A program made the translations under genes and the position numbers. DNA of 64,000 nt from Styela clava (taxonomy: Eukaryota; Chordata; Ascidiacea; Stolidobranchia; Styelidae): assembly GCF_964204865.1 (NCBI RefSeq), contig NC_135258.1, positions 8,051,001 through 8,115,000 on the forward strand, written 5' to 3'. The number at the start of each line of letters is the position of its first letter. Within the stretch, counting starts at the first letter, position 1. The notes beneath the pieces are model-generated. The model saw nothing but the letters and a program-made list of their open reading frames with translations, had not been told where the DNA came from and ran no database searches. This document shows, piece by piece, positions 1 to 13,269 of this stretch.

Positions 1-972
1 GTGTGGAGATATTAGAACGCGCGATTAAAACCGTGTGTTGCTTGTCCTGAAGCTCAGTGTAAATGTCTGTCTCGTGGTGGTAGTGTCTGAGTTCGTTCGA
101 TTCGAATTAGGGAATTTTAATATACCTGAGGTAAACAACTCTATAAATGAGGTTTTAGTACCTCAAAATAGGCGGAAATGCTACGTTTTTATATATTTAT
201 AAATGACGAATTTATTAATTAAAATAATTTCATCGTGCTTGCGAATATGAGCACAAATGCCAAAGAACGGCGTTTCAAACATAGTTTATGACATTTCTAG
301 GACGAGATATTCACAGAGATTTTATTATATGACCAATTTTATCTTATTATTGGACACGTTTCAAAATTTTGTTGTTATTATTATTATTTGTCTCCATCAT
401 TTTTTTTTTTTAAATTGCTTTTCTCTTTGACTACTGGACCAATTGCTTTGAAATTGAGTGAGTAAAGATTAATTTTTTTGCCAGAAGGCTAATACTTTTA
501 TTTATTTCTAAATTTCGCATGAAATCTGATATTTCGTCTAAAATTTCGCTGTATTATTTTATCCATGAGAACACTGGCTGTTCGGTTTGATTCTGTAAAT
601 TATTTCTACTCGAAATTCGGAATTTGTTGTGGGTACCGGTGGCGTCAACGGTAAATACTGCTTCGCTCTGGTTAACGTGTCCATATATTTGAGCACAGCT
701 CTTTTGTTGGATTTTTTTATCCTAAATCAAGAATTTTGGAAATTTTGTCGAATGTTTTCTACCAGAAGTTGCAATGACCACACTGGCGGAAAACGGTTTG
801 ATTATATGTTTCGGAAAGTTTGAGCGTATCTCAATTCTAATACAATATTTCTGTTTAAAGCGAAACTTCCGAACAAAAGCAAGCATCGTTTGTGTAATCG
901 TTAGAGCATATTTGATGTCATAAAAATTGATATCGTTTTGACAGTTTAATTCCTACATTTCATAACTAAACA
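1..972. other. upstream flank of GPCR gene, with an interspersed repeat
   Basis: No coding exon is recognised here. The stretch is AT-rich and should contain the promoter and 5' UTR of the GPCR that starts at 973, but no clear TATA box or other core element can be assigned. About 300-545 is a copy of an interspersed repeat that recurs at about 4310-4520 (GPCR intron 5), in part at 26060-26130 and at 27670-27800. The shared core includes ACTACTGGACCAATTGCTTT and a nearby TTGGACACG block. Its class is not certain. Confidence 0.5.
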
Positions 973-3900
973 ATGGCAACCGAAGCATCTGGAATGTGGG
1001 ATTCAACGACTACTTTGGATCCAGGTCCTCATCCCGTAATTATCACTACGACAAAGCACTGGTGGATCCCGCAAGTAGAAATTCCTTTCCTGATATTGAT
1101 AATACTGGTTGGTTTGATTGGAAACATCAGCATCATCGGCGCGATTGTCCTTGAAAAGAAATTGAAGGTTCAAATTTTATTTTTACATTCATAGTTAATT
1201 ACAAAATCTTTGCAAAGTGGAATGGGAATGAGATAAGAATAGGCTATATATAATAGAGAAGGATATTATTGCTTATTCGTTCTCGAATTATAGATCTCGC
1301 ACCGCCGGTTTTAGATGTGTATAATTTCCATCAAGTTTGAGCTCTTGCTGGACATTGGACATGAAGAAAATAATCGTTTTATAAGAATAATTGTGTTTAC
1401 TGATATTGAGACAATCACTGACATATATATATATCCTTATTTGCATACGTAATAAATCGATATAAATTCGTCAAAATTTGATGAAATCATCAAATTGTGA
1501 ATTACTCGGACTCATTTCCATTCGTGAACCTAATGTCATGATTTTATTTTAGTTTGTCGGAAATGCATTCATCGTGAATCTTGCAGTCGCTGATTTAATA
1601 GTGACTGCTTATGTTGTACCGGGGATTCTCGCCAACGAAATCGCAGACAAGAATCTGTTCTCGCTCGGAGCCTGCAATTTCACTGCACTTATTGTTTCTG
1701 TCAGTTGCTTGGCTTCGATGTACAGTCTTATGTGCGTCGCGATCAACAGGTATTGCAATTAAATGTATCATAAATATGTTTTAGTGTAAATAATCGTAAA
1801 ATGAGATAGAAAATAGTTTTCTATTTATGCCCTAATAAGTTTTATATAAATGTAAGCAAAAATTGCAATATAAGGTTAGTGAAATGTATTATTTATTGAT
1901 AAAACTGCTTTATATGAATTGTCTATATTCTGAAATCACAGGAGTGCATAGCGTAATTGACGCGATTATAGCACTTGTTAGAGTGTAAATTGTTGTACAA
2001 TTGCAGATACATTGCCGTGGCGCACAGCAACTGGTATACCGACTTATTTACAAAGAAAAAGGTTGCAATTTTCATTGGAATCGTTTGGATCTGGTAAGCT
2101 TCAAATTGTAACTCATTTCAAATCATAAAAAGCACTTTATTATTTTTTTTAAAGTGTTTACAGATTTGTGAAAACTTTCTTCTTCAACTTTTCACCGAGC
2201 AATTAGAGGCTATAGTCATCAGGCGCTCGTATATGATTCAACATGGTTATTACTCAATACAAAGTCAAAGGATGTCAGTTAACCATGTATAGATAGACTA
2301 TTCATATTCTAGAATAATATTTATCGACAGCAGTCGGTCATGCCTAAGCCAACGCCAACCACTAGAAAAATAGATACATGCATACATAATGTACGAGAAA
2401 TAACAGTATACTGTCATCCCACAATAACATAGCATATTTATCCACGATGCTAACATAATAAAACATTATTACCATTTAAAAAAAAAATAAAACAATGCGT
2501 ATATTTCAGCTGAAGTATATTGAATTAATCAGTGTTAAATCAATATTTTAATGACTAATTTAATATGTTATGATTTATCAAATGAATACTGACTGGATTT
2601 AGTGCTAATAGAAGCATATATATATATATCAATTTACAGTTAACAGATTGGATGACCCTGAATTCAAAATAAGCCGTAGATTGCTAAGTTATTGGAATAG
2701 AATAGGATTTGCAGATTTATCCTGGGGGAAAGTAATGCCCATAACACGGCTTAGTTATATGGCGAAACACGCCTCTCGTCCGGTTACCAGTCCATGTAGG
2801 GTATGGGATTAGTTAGCCAGTTATTTGTTTCCAGAAGCAGAAACCTGATTCATCGCTACTCGTTATTATATTATGTTTGCAAGTTTGGCCTTAAACGGTG
2901 AGTTCGACTTTTTCAAGATCAGCAAAACATCATATCACGATTTTTGTCACCTGCAGCATGTTTGTACAGTCGCGTATGCAAATTTTGCCGCACCCTCGTG
3001 AATAATCATTTCCTACTGAATATTGTTTACTTTTTTTGACTGAGCACGATACAGACGATGTTTTCGACTTTCGTCCTGTTTAGTCTTTGGGACAATAGGT
3101 AGACGGTATTACTGCAAACGAACAATTTCTGTTGCGCCAGAAAGTAAAACTATATTTAGCAATCGTAGGTTTCGCGTACGTGCAGACCACCACAGCAAAA
3201 GTAATTGCTTATAAAGAATAATGTCAAGTTGCTTAAAATAATCCGCCTACTTGAAACTATACGTTTACTAACCAAATGAATCAGTTACAACACGGCATAA
3301 ACGTTGCAATGCTATTAAGCGTCCCACGGTAGAAATCCGAAACAACACTATTGTAAAGGCAGAAAAGAGATTTTGTTGTGAACGAATGAATTCTACAACC
3401 ATCCAAACATAGTCACCATAACTAGCGATCGTAAATGAGGACAAAATTGAAAATATTTCAAAATATTTCGTCGACTTAGAAACATAAGTTGACTAATTAA
3501 ATGACTCAATCAAAAAACGTTAAACTACTAGCACCGTACGAAAGATATCTAGAAGAAATAATATTGAATAACAATATTGTCAAGGAACGAGAAATGATTC
3601 TGTGAAATATGACATCTACAAACTTACATATATAATCGCCAAGGCCAGTGGTCCTGAATTAGGAAAAACTTGAAATTACATTCAATGTATTGCGAAATAA
3701 GTATGCGTTTATATCCAATTAAATGTGTTTGTCATCCCATAATTTTCACTTTTTTCGTCATTATTCGTTTGTCAAGTTATGCCATTAACATAATTTACAT
3801 CCTTCAATCATACAACGACAAAAATATTTGATTTTTGTAACTGATATAATGTATAATTAAAAAAATTATATTTTTTCAGGTCATTCGTTTTGTCGATTCC

Positions 3901-6777
3901 ACCAGCTTTTGGTTGGGGTGATTACAAGTATCATGGAAAAATACATATCTGCATGTACGACTGTAACACAAAGTAAGTCTCCTAAATTTCATTCATTTTT
4001 GCTTCGCTTTCCAAAATTATAAAGAGCTCGCCCAAAACAAGGGTGATACTTAATGCGACGAACCGAAAATGTACCAAATAGTTTTACATGTAATTTATTC
4101 AGTTCCACTACTCTACTGCGTTTAATATAAGTTTTTGATTTTTTATTAACTTTCCCATTTAATTCTTCTTATTTTTTCATCAGATTCTTCGCCTACACAA
4201 CAACATTCATATCTTTATCTATATTTGTACCATTCACGATTACATGTCTCTGCTATCTTGGAGTTTATCTCGTATTCAACAAAAACAGGCAAGAACTTGA
4301 ATTTATTTAATATTTACTGGACACGATGTATGTATGTACATATGGATCGTTTAGTTATAATGTTGTTGTTGTTGTTTTCTTCTTTGTTATGAAAAAAATG
4401 CTTTTCTTATTAACTACTGGACCAATTGCTTTGAAATTGTCAGTGGTTGAAGATTGTATTTATTGCTAAAAGATGTTACTTTTATTTATTTCAAAATATA
4501 CTGTGAGTTTTATGGGATTAGTTTATTGTGTTCGATGACGTCATCAAAAACTGCGCATCTTGTGGCGATTTCGCGTTCGCGTTAGTCGTGAAACACTGCG
4601 GTACCAGATTGCATAGCCGTACTACTCGTTAGCTTTCGTGCCCATAGATTTGAATATCGCTCTCTTTTTCGTATATATATTCTTAACACTCTACGTGAAA
4701 CAAAGCCTAGAAAAGTGTATTCTTTTTAGCTGCCGTCTGCAGAAGCGTTTATAGTAGACTACCCTGATATTAATGTCCATTTCAATATTTCTAGATCTCG
4801 AGTTCGCAGCATGTCTAATGGAGACAGAAAACGCAGTGGAACCACAATGTCAACTACTGAAACCGGGACCGAAATCAAAAGAAATAAATCGTAAGTGTTT
4901 ACGTATGATGAATGGGCCTTGACTTATTTTGAGCAAAATGCTGGTGAGCTTGAACGAATAAACAGAAAACGATAATAAAAGTTGTCATGTTATCCGGATT
5001 TTTTGAACTTTTAATATATAGACCCCTACCAAGTTTCAATATAATTGACTGCTGCTAAAATCAGGAGAATTATTCAGAATCTGCACTTTGGTGTGTTCGT
5101 GATTAGTGTAAACCCCTTTACCGTATGAATTCTTCCTATATATTGGATATATTTAAAACCACAAACGATTTGTGACTTACATGAAAAATATCTCTAAATA
5201 TTCTATGACTCGCAATGTATGAGCTGTAAGAGCTGTGTCATGTCAGTTATGGGACACTTATATTATTTGTGACACATGAACCGAAAGATGTTTATTTTAC
5301 TTTAAGAAAATAGCAATATGAATATGCTCGTGACATTAAGTCATCTAAATTTCTCGGTACAGTTTGCATGCTAGTTTTTTTTACATTTTAGGAGAAAGTC
5401 TACAAAAAGAGAAAACAACGAAAAACGTCTTGTGGTGACATTGTTTGCTGCTGTGGTTCTGTTTACCATATGTTGGGTTCCGTACGCTCTTATTATTTTG
5501 ATAAACCATGATGCTCCTGCTATATACAAACGAAGTGCTGCATGGCTTGCTTTTACCAACAGGTAAAGTAATTCTGAATGCATACGGTAGCTCCGCTACA
5601 ATCACAATAATAACTAACACTGTCAAGATTTTAAAAGTGGTGGGATACATACGCACAGGATTTTTAGATTAGTGAATTATTTTCGTACGTATTACTTTTG
5701 GCGTTCCAGAAGTGTGTGTACCAATTTGAAGGTAACTGATTTTGTTTGCCTAATTTACATCAAGTTATGTAAATGAACTGAAACCCGTGAGAAGGAGGTA
5801 TATTCTCTTGGCTAACACAGTCCCCGAACTCGCGATAGAACTAAAAAAAGGAAAATCGAAATAAAATTATTGGCTAACCCTAACCTGGTACACACACTAC
5901 GAAATACCTTACCTTCAGGTAGACCTGCAGACATATACTACCATAGTACATCCTCACACTATTCTATTTATATTTACCGGTACTTGCACATACTCATCTA
6001 CCCAGTCCATATCGACGAGCTTACCCCTAAAGTAATAAAATATATCATCAAGTTCTAATCTCATCTGATATTCTAAATTTATAGTGCAATGAACAGCATA
6101 CTATACGGCTTGTTGAATCGTAACTTCAGAACAGGATACAAAAAGATGTGGGCAAGAGTATTTTCATGCTGTTCCTGTATTTCAATCTCAAAGAAAATGC
6201 TTGGAGAAACATCGGCCACCAAATCAACATCGGTAAGTACACGTATTTGAACTCAAATTCACTTTGTTTCATTTAACTCTTTCATGCTGTACACTTCGCA
6301 AGCTTACGTTCACCAAGTAGTTTTGTTGTGATGGATATACAATCGAACGAGCAGAATATACTAGCGGTCACATAAAAAATCTTATTTTGTTAGGAAAAAT
6401 TAATTGCGTCTTGAATTCACAAATTTTAAAAATAAATCTAAAGAACTATTTTCATACAAATACATAATTGCATTTCATACAAATAAGACATTCCACAATT
6501 TAATGGTGATTTGGCAGCGTTCAAAAATTTGCTAAATATTCTAATTTTTTTTTTATCAACGACCCTATACATAGTATACATAACCATTTCGGTTACTTCA
6601 GACAGATAAAGGCCGAAAGCCGAAAAATATATCCAAAATATTGAGATGAAAGCGGGCCAAACTTACCTTTGAATATTTTCATTTATGCAGTTTTATTCTT
6701 TGTCCAACCACCGAACTACAAAGATGAAATCAGGAATTGTCGTCGATTCCGCCATTCATTCAACTACCGACGTTTAA
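973..6777 (+). CDS. melatonin-receptor-like class A GPCR, nine exons, complete
   Basis: Exons 973-1167, 1553-1749, 2007-2093, 3880-3972, 4184-4288, 4795-4890, 5392-5562, 6085-6232 and 6691-6777 join in frame to 392 aa. All introns are GT-AG except intron 5, which has a GC donor at 4289 (AG|GCAAGA). Seven hydrophobic segments are present. TM1 has GNISII, TM2 has NLAVADL, TM3 ends in NRYIAVAH (the DRY position), TM6 has CWVPY, and TM7 ends NSILYGLLNRNF in place of NPxxY. Cysteines in LGAC and HICMYDC could form the ECL1-ECL2 disulfide. The third cytoplasmic loop is basic and Ser/Thr-rich. The tail has an FSCCSC cluster suited to palmitoylation. The NRY and NxxxYGLLN motifs resemble melatonin receptors, but the ligand is unknown. 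The start ATG is the first in frame with a short Thr-rich extracellular N-terminus. Exons 7-9 are duplicated at 13.6-15.0 kb. Confidence 0.9.
4310..4520 (+). repeat. interspersed repeat copy in GPCR intron 5
   Basis: This segment resembles 300-545: a TTG-rich stretch, then a CTTTTCTTATTAACTACTGG-type block, then an AT-rich tail. It lies just 3' of the GC-donor exon 5 of the GPCR. Terminal repeats were not recognised, so it may be a SINE-like or degenerate element. Confidence 0.5.
5700..5908 (+). mobile_element. MITE family M1, copy in GPCR intron 7
   Basis: About 210 bp running from GGCGTTCCAGAAGTGTGTGT to a right end reading ACACACTACGAAATACC. Other copies show imperfect terminal inverted repeats of about 23 bp (left GGCGCTCCAGAAGTGTGTG, right complement GGTACTCCCGTAGTGTGTG). 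The interior holds a conserved TACATCAAGTTATGTAAA block and a CTAACCCTAACCTGG block. Similar copies lie at 14000-14160, 27271-27486, 29137-29360 and 45307-45513. The copy at 14000-14160 is part of the GPCR 3' duplication and has lost its left end. Confidence 0.7.
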
Positions 6778-7704
6778 ATAATGAAGCCACCGGGATTGAC
6801 CGAAAAAGAATACTTTTTGTCAAAACTCATCGTTGAGGATTACTGGTTGTCATTGATTGGGAGTGTCAGCAAGCATTTTTCAAACTTTTTCAACTCCCCA
6901 GAGTCGGAGTCATTTAAGTTTTTTTGAACATTTTGCCATTTGCTTATTTTTTATCTTATCATGCCTATATTTAATTAGCTTCATTTGTTTTCTAAATTTT
7001 GATTACAATGATCGGATAAGCATGTTAATATACACTTGCATATTAAATTTTATTATTAATAAATGAAATGTATGAAAACATTTTGTTATCGACTTTCACG
7101 AAATATCTGGCACAATTGGTTGCATCAACCAACATTTATTTTCTATAAAAAGTTTCCATGGGATTCGTTTTGTATGAAATAAAAATTGCGCACATTCAGC
7201 GCAGTTGGGAGTTTGAAGGCTACCGATACTATAGAAAAGTTTTGAAACTCTCAGTGAATGTTATTTTCAGATGAGCTCTGAGCTGGTCATTTAAATGAAT
7301 TGAAACTGAATAAATTTATTCTAAAATATTCTAAAAAAAACTATTCTATATTAACATAATAATATTCTATAAAACGTTTTTGTCTACTGAATCGATATAA
7401 AATGAAAATTCTTGCATATTTAAAACGAAAATTTCATCCATAAATATATATGATTGTTTGTAAAGAATATTAACCAGTCATCCTGGTAACTGTCAGGCTC
7501 ATTGAATGCAAATCCCCTCAACAAGCATGTGTAAGTCTTTAAATTATTATCATAAGCTTCGACAAAATTTAAAAACAGCCTCTCTCTTGTATCGAACTTA
7601 CTACGAAAAGCGTATAGGTATAAAAACTAAGATCGGGTTCGCTGATTAGCACGACATCTCGAAAAACGAGATCGCGAGAACCCGCGCAACTCCCTGAATC
7701 CCAC
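6778..7704. other. GPCR 3' UTR and intergenic
   Basis: AT-rich 3' UTR of the GPCR, with AATAAA-type sequence near 7058-7070, followed by spacer. From about 7500 the text TCTCTCTTGTATCGAACT and GATCGGGTTCGCTGATTA belongs to a 3' flanking block that recurs downstream of the other peptide genes (16.33-16.48, 35.3-35.5 and, inverted, 40.4-40.7 kb). No coding gene is seen. Confidence 0.4.
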
Positions 7705-8060
7705 TATATAATGTTCGTATTGGTTAAAACAAAATTTCAAATCGCTACTGTCTTGTTTTTTGTTTGTTCGGCAAAGGTCGAGGTAGATCCCTGGATTATT
7801 TTGTTGAAACCATAATTTTCAAATATAATTCTGACAAATTGCTCTTATCCTTCTTGGGAGTTATTGATGAAACGTGTTTCTTATTGCATGGGAAAACTGA
7901 CTGAGAGACGGATTATATATTTTCAGTATGTGTCCGGAATACTCATTACAATAAAAAACTCACATGCAATTACATATCTCCCAACTATTCGAAATTCGAT
8001 TCTAGAAAAATATCATATTCGCTTCAGAAATCATCAGGTATTCAAAAATTTACATTCCTA
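7705..8060 (+). mobile_element. degenerate deletion derivative of the 31.4-kb hAT family
   Basis: The left half (TTCGTATTGGTTAAAAC, then an AAATCGCTACTGTCTTGTT block) matches the 5' end of the intact element at 31416. The right half matches its 3' end: a GCAATAAAA-like block, ATTCGAAATTCGATTC, and CATCAGGTATTC before the terminus. The transposase interior is missing. The termini are eroded and no target duplication can be read. A small open frame across it is not meaningful. Confidence 0.6.
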
Positions 8061-8234
8061 ATTGTGAAAAAATTTGCTTTGCTCATTCACGTGGTTTATT
8101 TCTGAAGATAAGATATTTTAATTCGCCGCGTGGGGTTCTTCTGTTCTTGTTTTTTTAAATGGAATTTTCCTATTGGCTGGTATGTCTTATGATGCCTGAA
8201 TGAGGAATCAAATTACCAAAACAAAACGAAACAA

Positions 8235-9065
8235 TGTATTTTTGTATTTACTTCATATTATATTTATTAATCACTGAAAAACATTTGTTGAGTTGTATAC
8301 AAGGTATTCCTTCTCTTTGTATGGTGATGATCTTATTGATTCTGCAAAGTAAGAAAGATTTCTCTTTAATGGTTCCACCTAGATATAAAAGTAACTGAAA
8401 ATAGAATATTTTTCCTTCTAGAAAAATGTATATTACTACTTGTTTCTGATAGCAGGAATAGAAAATTCGAATAATGTTTATTAACAATTGCAACAAAATT
8501 CTCTTACTTTTCAGTGCATGAACATTGTTTCGCGCTAATAACAAACACCTTCATAACATGTAGGGCCATAGTCAGGGTCGCAATGTTCGCACCAGTCGCA
8601 ATCTTCGTCTGTCTCGCAACCTATAAAAAAGTTAAAAGCATAGTAAAGATTTTTGTTTTTATTTATTCTGATATGTGAGAATTTTAATTTTATAAACAAC
8701 AAATTTTAGAATCGTTCAGTTAAATATCTTATTGCAATCTTGTGGTGATCAAAATATCTAACTTCCTTTTCAGCAAAAGCACGAAAACGATATTTCGCAA
8801 GTAGGTGAAAAGTTGTTGTTGGCATGTTTGTGATGGCAGTGCTATTTATCAGGAAATTATCAGCTATTTAATGTAGCAGCTATTTTCACTCGTCCCATTA
8901 TAGTGAATATATTATTGTTTTATCGTTGAGTTGTAGACTGAACACATTGTTTAAATGTAGTAAATTTACACAGTACAAATTTGAGAAGTTCTAACCATAA
9001 GATGTTCCTATTAAAAACACCAATGCAACGGCCAACGCCAACAATGTTGAAAAAAGTTTTTCCAT
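8235..9065 (-). CDS. small secreted cysteine-rich peptide, copy A
   Basis: The coding exon 8996-9065 encodes a 23-residue signal peptide (MEKLFSTLLALAVA start, GTSY end). After a G|GTTAGA donor, exon 8535-8620 encodes the mature peptide and ends in TAG. Together they make a 51-aa precursor. A third, non-coding exon (8235-8341) carries a poly(A) signal. The mature part is about 28 aa, rich in Asp/Glu, with six cysteines spaced C-x5-C-x2-C-x2-C-x7-C-x4-C, and a predicted cleavage near TSYG|C. This organisation is repeated in copies C, D and E. No known family is recognised. The scaffold suggests a disulfide-rich secreted factor such as a host-defence, signalling or toxin-like peptide. The gene lies opposite in strand to the GPCR and between its main body and its partial 3' copy. 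Confidence 0.75.
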
Positions 9066-9353
9066 CGCTGTCGACAGGGTGTAGCTCCTTTAGCAAATAT
9101 AATTAAAAGGATTGAAAAAGCAAAAGGTAATATTTTTATTCTGATCGAGTTACATTCTCTCGTTAAATTTCACCTGATTGGATTTTATTTTTTTTAGGGA
9201 TATCACTTTGAGGTTAAAACAAAACTGTCGAGATTTATCAAACTTTATGTCATTTGGTACTGTTTCTATAGCTACAATGAAGCCAAAACTATAACTAAAA
9301 ATTATTATGCGATTTGCAAAAAGAACTGCAGACAACTTGCACTGCGTAGCAGT

Positions 9354-11446
9354 TAGGCTTGCACGTAATTTACGGATTTACGGAATTACGTAATTATTTG
9401 GAGTTACGGAAGGGAAGTTACGAATTACGTAAAGTCGTAATTATTGCATTGAAACGAGCTTTCTTCAAAGCAGTCAATTTCGTCGATTGCGAAAATGAAA
9501 GCTCAACAAGTAGAAGAAGTTAGAGTTCCGGTATTCGCAGCCGTTTTTCTCTCTCTTGTTACGTAGGTGAAGGAAGGCATGACGCGTTGCCATTTACTAA
9601 CCTATTATCAACTTATCTGGCGTGGCCAATGTAAATTATTAACGTAGTTAATGGGGCAAGAACTGAGTAGGGCCGTTTGACGCCAACACACTTGGTTTTA
9701 ACTTCTCCCGCAACTTAACCGTAGATAAGGGATAGAATTGCGTTGAGACCGATTGACGCCAACACACCTGGTTTCAACTTCTCTCGCATCTTATCTAGCA
9801 TGGCCATGGCCAATGTACATATAACCGTAGATAGGGGGAAGAATTGTGTTAAGACAGATGGACGCTAACACGCCCGGTTTCAACTTCTTCGGGTGAAATG
9901 ACTAATGAACGCAGGAGATCAATCTATCAAACATGGTCTATCAAACATTTGTATCCATTTTACTTTTATTTATTATTTACTTGTTCCAGTTTTCCGTTAC
10001 TTATGGTATATATGTTCCGTTTCTATTTTATTCTATTTTATAGTCACGCGTTTGAATAGTGGGAATTCCCCACCAAGTGTGGATTAGCAATGCTTAACCA
10101 TTCTTTATTGTTAATATCAACACTTGATATATGAACATGGAATATCATATTATTTTTGGCTGTTTCATTTCAGACTTGGGGTATAAACAGGAAAATATCC
10201 ATAACCTTTCAACACGACTATCTTGTGAAATTTAACGAAGAGCTTTCGCGACGAATTGGAACCAAATAAGCGAAAAGAGCGATTGATCACTCGCGCCAAT
10301 ACCTCGCCATGATAATTAATGTCGCGCTTATCAAACAACAATATGACGACAAAAGAGAGATTGCGTAATGAACCAAAACGACGGATTCCTCGCGGACCGT
10401 TGAAAATTTAACTGCTATCATATATAAATAAATATGAGCCTGTGTGTTTATTCTGTGCGAGATCCATTTTCTATTACAAAATCTTGATGTTCTGTTAACG
10501 GTTTTATCGTTATATATCAGTCCGGACTTGGCCTTGCTCATGATGTTTTTCACAATTCCTCTCAATATTTCGGCCATATATGATTAACTGTCTTACCAAA
10601 TGCGGCAACTTATTTTGATTTATCGTCGACTTGAATACCACCGGCACTCGACCAAACTTTTGTCAATCTTGGCCGATAGGATCGCCGACCTGAGTTAGCA
10701 AATAAATGTTGTGAGTGTAAAATAAATGTCACAAAATGCATTGTTTTGCGATATAACTTTGTATTTTCGGAGAAGGCATGTCATATAAGTTCGGTATTTA
10801 AATTATACGCAAATAAATAATATTTGATCTAAATTTATCGCAAATAATGTTATAAACATTCAGTCCGCGAAATGATTGAATGTAAAATGAAGCATGGTAA
10901 TAGGAATATCGTCAATAAGTCGACATCAATAATTATTATCATAAAAATGCTAACAAGGCAGTAATGTCGGATAATGCAGAAAACGCTGCAAAAACAAGTC
11001 TTCGTCGCGAGGAAATCGTTGTTGGTTAATAAATTAGAAACCCGTAATTTTTATTCAGTACTCAGGTGGTTTTAAAAAACTATCGCTTCCATAAATATCC
11101 GTATACCAGGGTCGGTAATGATAAAATAAAATTGATCGCATAAAAATGGGACGGTTAATTTGCGAAGGTGATAAAGAAAAACCAAAGCTAACACAAAAGA
11201 TAAAAATCAGAATAAAATTAAGTTGAATTCACTCCTTGATAGTTGTCTTTAACATCTGCCGCAGGCGTGTAGTACTGCCAAGAATAGGAAAACCCAACTT
11301 CAATGTCCCATTCGGAAAAAAAGTGGATTCAATTGGTTGTTACGATAGGTTTAAATGCGTGGAAAAATATCGCAATTACGGGGTCATTACGTAATTGATT
11401 TTGCCGTAATTACGGAATTGATTTTTGTCAATTACGTGCAAGCCTG
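9354..11446. mobile_element. non-autonomous hAT-type element, 2093 bp
   Basis: The element is flanked by perfect 8-bp target duplications GTAGCAGT (9346-9353 and 11447-11454). The left end begins TAGGCTTGCACGTAATT and the complement of the right end begins CAGGCTTGCACGTAATT. The subterminal regions are rich in short TTACGGAATTACG-like motifs in both orientations. About 9640-9895 holds roughly three imperfect tandem copies of a block with GACGCCAACACAC and TTCAACTTCT. No transposase frame is present. The paralogous locus upstream of peptide gene E (about 54765-54790) has the site without an insertion, which confirms the boundaries. Confidence 0.85.
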
Positions 11447-11454
11447 GTAGCAGT

Positions 11455-13269
11455 ATCGAAAAGCACGACTGGTACGCCTGTACTTTATATTGCAAATAGC
11501 GTGGAAAAAAATTCTACTTTGAATTTGAACGAGACGAAAATGGGTATATTGAAATTCTATCTCGCATTTCCGCGTTGCTGTTGTTCCGCTTCAAACAATG
11601 TCTGCTGTTTGCATATTTCAGCATCATTCCAAAGCTTCATAGACGTGTGAGTGCACCAAGTTAGCTTATCAAAGAACGTGATTCTTGAATTAATAAAATT
11701 TATAAAATGTGAATAAATTTGTTTGCCAGAAATTTGAAAATATTTTAGGATTATCTGAACAAAAGAATATTGAACAAATATATTATTGAGGAAGAAATTA
11801 TAAACAATTGGTGGTTTAAAATTAAACCATCAATTAAAGTTCCTAATTAATTTTCAAACGGTCACATCAATCGAAAAACTCGTGAATGTGCTCAAATATA
11901 ACTACCGGTAAATAACATTTTACCACAAATAAAGGATTTGAGCAAAACTTAAGTTCACCGCAAGTTGAATCAATTTCACTTTATTTTCTATGAAGTTTGT
12001 TTATGCGCACTCTGCACTAACTTTAAAGGAAACCAATATAACTAGAATTCGCGCATTAAAACGAAATTGCCAAACAAATTACATAAAAATGACAAAAACA
12101 ACATATTTCTTCTATGAATTTAACTAGAGTGAACTATTGCTGTACCCGTGAAAATTATCCGAAAAAGGTTCATAACCTCAACAACTGAACTGTGGGGTAG
12201 TAATGTATGTATAAAATTAGTGATTATTTTACAAAAAGGTCGAGCAGCAACGTTATTATTGAAGTCATTCGAATTACGTTTGTTTCTATGGATAAGAGTA
12301 AAAAACTCCGCCCTCTTTGTAGTTCTTTTAACATCACATAATCATTGCTGTTATATATCAAGGCCATTTGGAAATTTTTTGATTAGAACCAAACTAGAAC
12401 GTAAAATTAGATAATCAGATTTCACCTGACACTGAAAACTTTCATACAACGAAAAAAAAATGATTGAACAAAACGCAGTCAATTGAATTCGTTTGGGTTA
12501 ATTGTTGCCACCACAAATATATGTATCATTAAAAAAGACATCTTTATTCTATTAAAATGGTTTTAAAAAAGTTTCAAATTATACAAAAAGAATATAGGCT
12601 TGAAGCTAGCTAAAATCAGGCTAAGTTGTCTATTTTTCTGTTCGATTTTCAATCGTTATTGTGTCCTAAAAATGGACTAACGAGCGCTGTAATCATAAAC
12701 CATTGCTGTGAAATCAAATGAAAAATCCATATGATATTCACTGCACCACGCTCTAGAACAGTCGTTCTTAAGCTTTTTGAGTCGCGCCCACTTCACCCAG
12801 TCTAGTTTCCTAGGGCAATTTTGTATGGTCTCATTTGAATTTTTTCCTTATCGTCAACCATTAGGGCCTAAAACGTCACTCGTCGCTTATGCCATGCTAA
12901 TGCTGAAATGCTCTTCCGCGAGATGCACTAAAGGACGCGCATATAATACTTTATTATATAAGCGAAATTATGTCCGAAAAATTGTAAAAAACAACCTTGA
13001 ACTTGAGTGGTATTGCATCTGGTAGAGGGTTAAGCATTAATTATAGGCAATTTAATTTCACCGTTTTCTTGTGTTATTTTCCGACTAAACAATACCAAAA
13101 CCAATATCATAGCTAAATTAGTTACCTTGAAATTCCTAATTGTATTAACAGAATTTGCAAATTCAACACTTCACTTGACGAATTATAACGGTTCTTTAGC
13201 AAAATATATAGACGGACTTGATAAAACGTCCGGAAATAGTAAGATTGCTTCTATATATACATAAACATC
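11455..13269. repeat. upstream region of peptide A, homologous to that of E; contains repeat R2
   Basis: No gene is seen. In inverse orientation this stretch matches 53.2-54.8 kb upstream of peptide gene E over most of its length. An example is TCGCGCCCACTTCACCCAG here against GGGTGAAGTGGGCACGACTC there. It includes repeat block R2 (about 11940-12200), with CTCAACAACTGAACTGTGGG and CAAACAAATTACATAAAAAT. R2-like blocks recur at 18540-18980, 28500-28770, 37250-37570, 38515-38660 and 54060-54300. R2 may be an interspersed element or a regulatory module carried along with the peptide family. Confidence 0.55.

Noticed and set aside
5371-5656. Open frames on the - strand opposite GPCR exon 7, also opposite its duplicate at 13.6-13.9 kb
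   Set aside because: Shadows of a conserved coding exon on the other strand; their preservation reflects the GPCR exon.
7864-8061. 65-codon open frame
   Set aside because: Falls within a hAT relic whose sequence corresponds to the non-coding 3' end of the intact element.
10287-10577. 96-codon open frame on the - strand
   Set aside because: Lies wholly inside the non-autonomous hAT element, shows no domain, and codon use is not protein-like.
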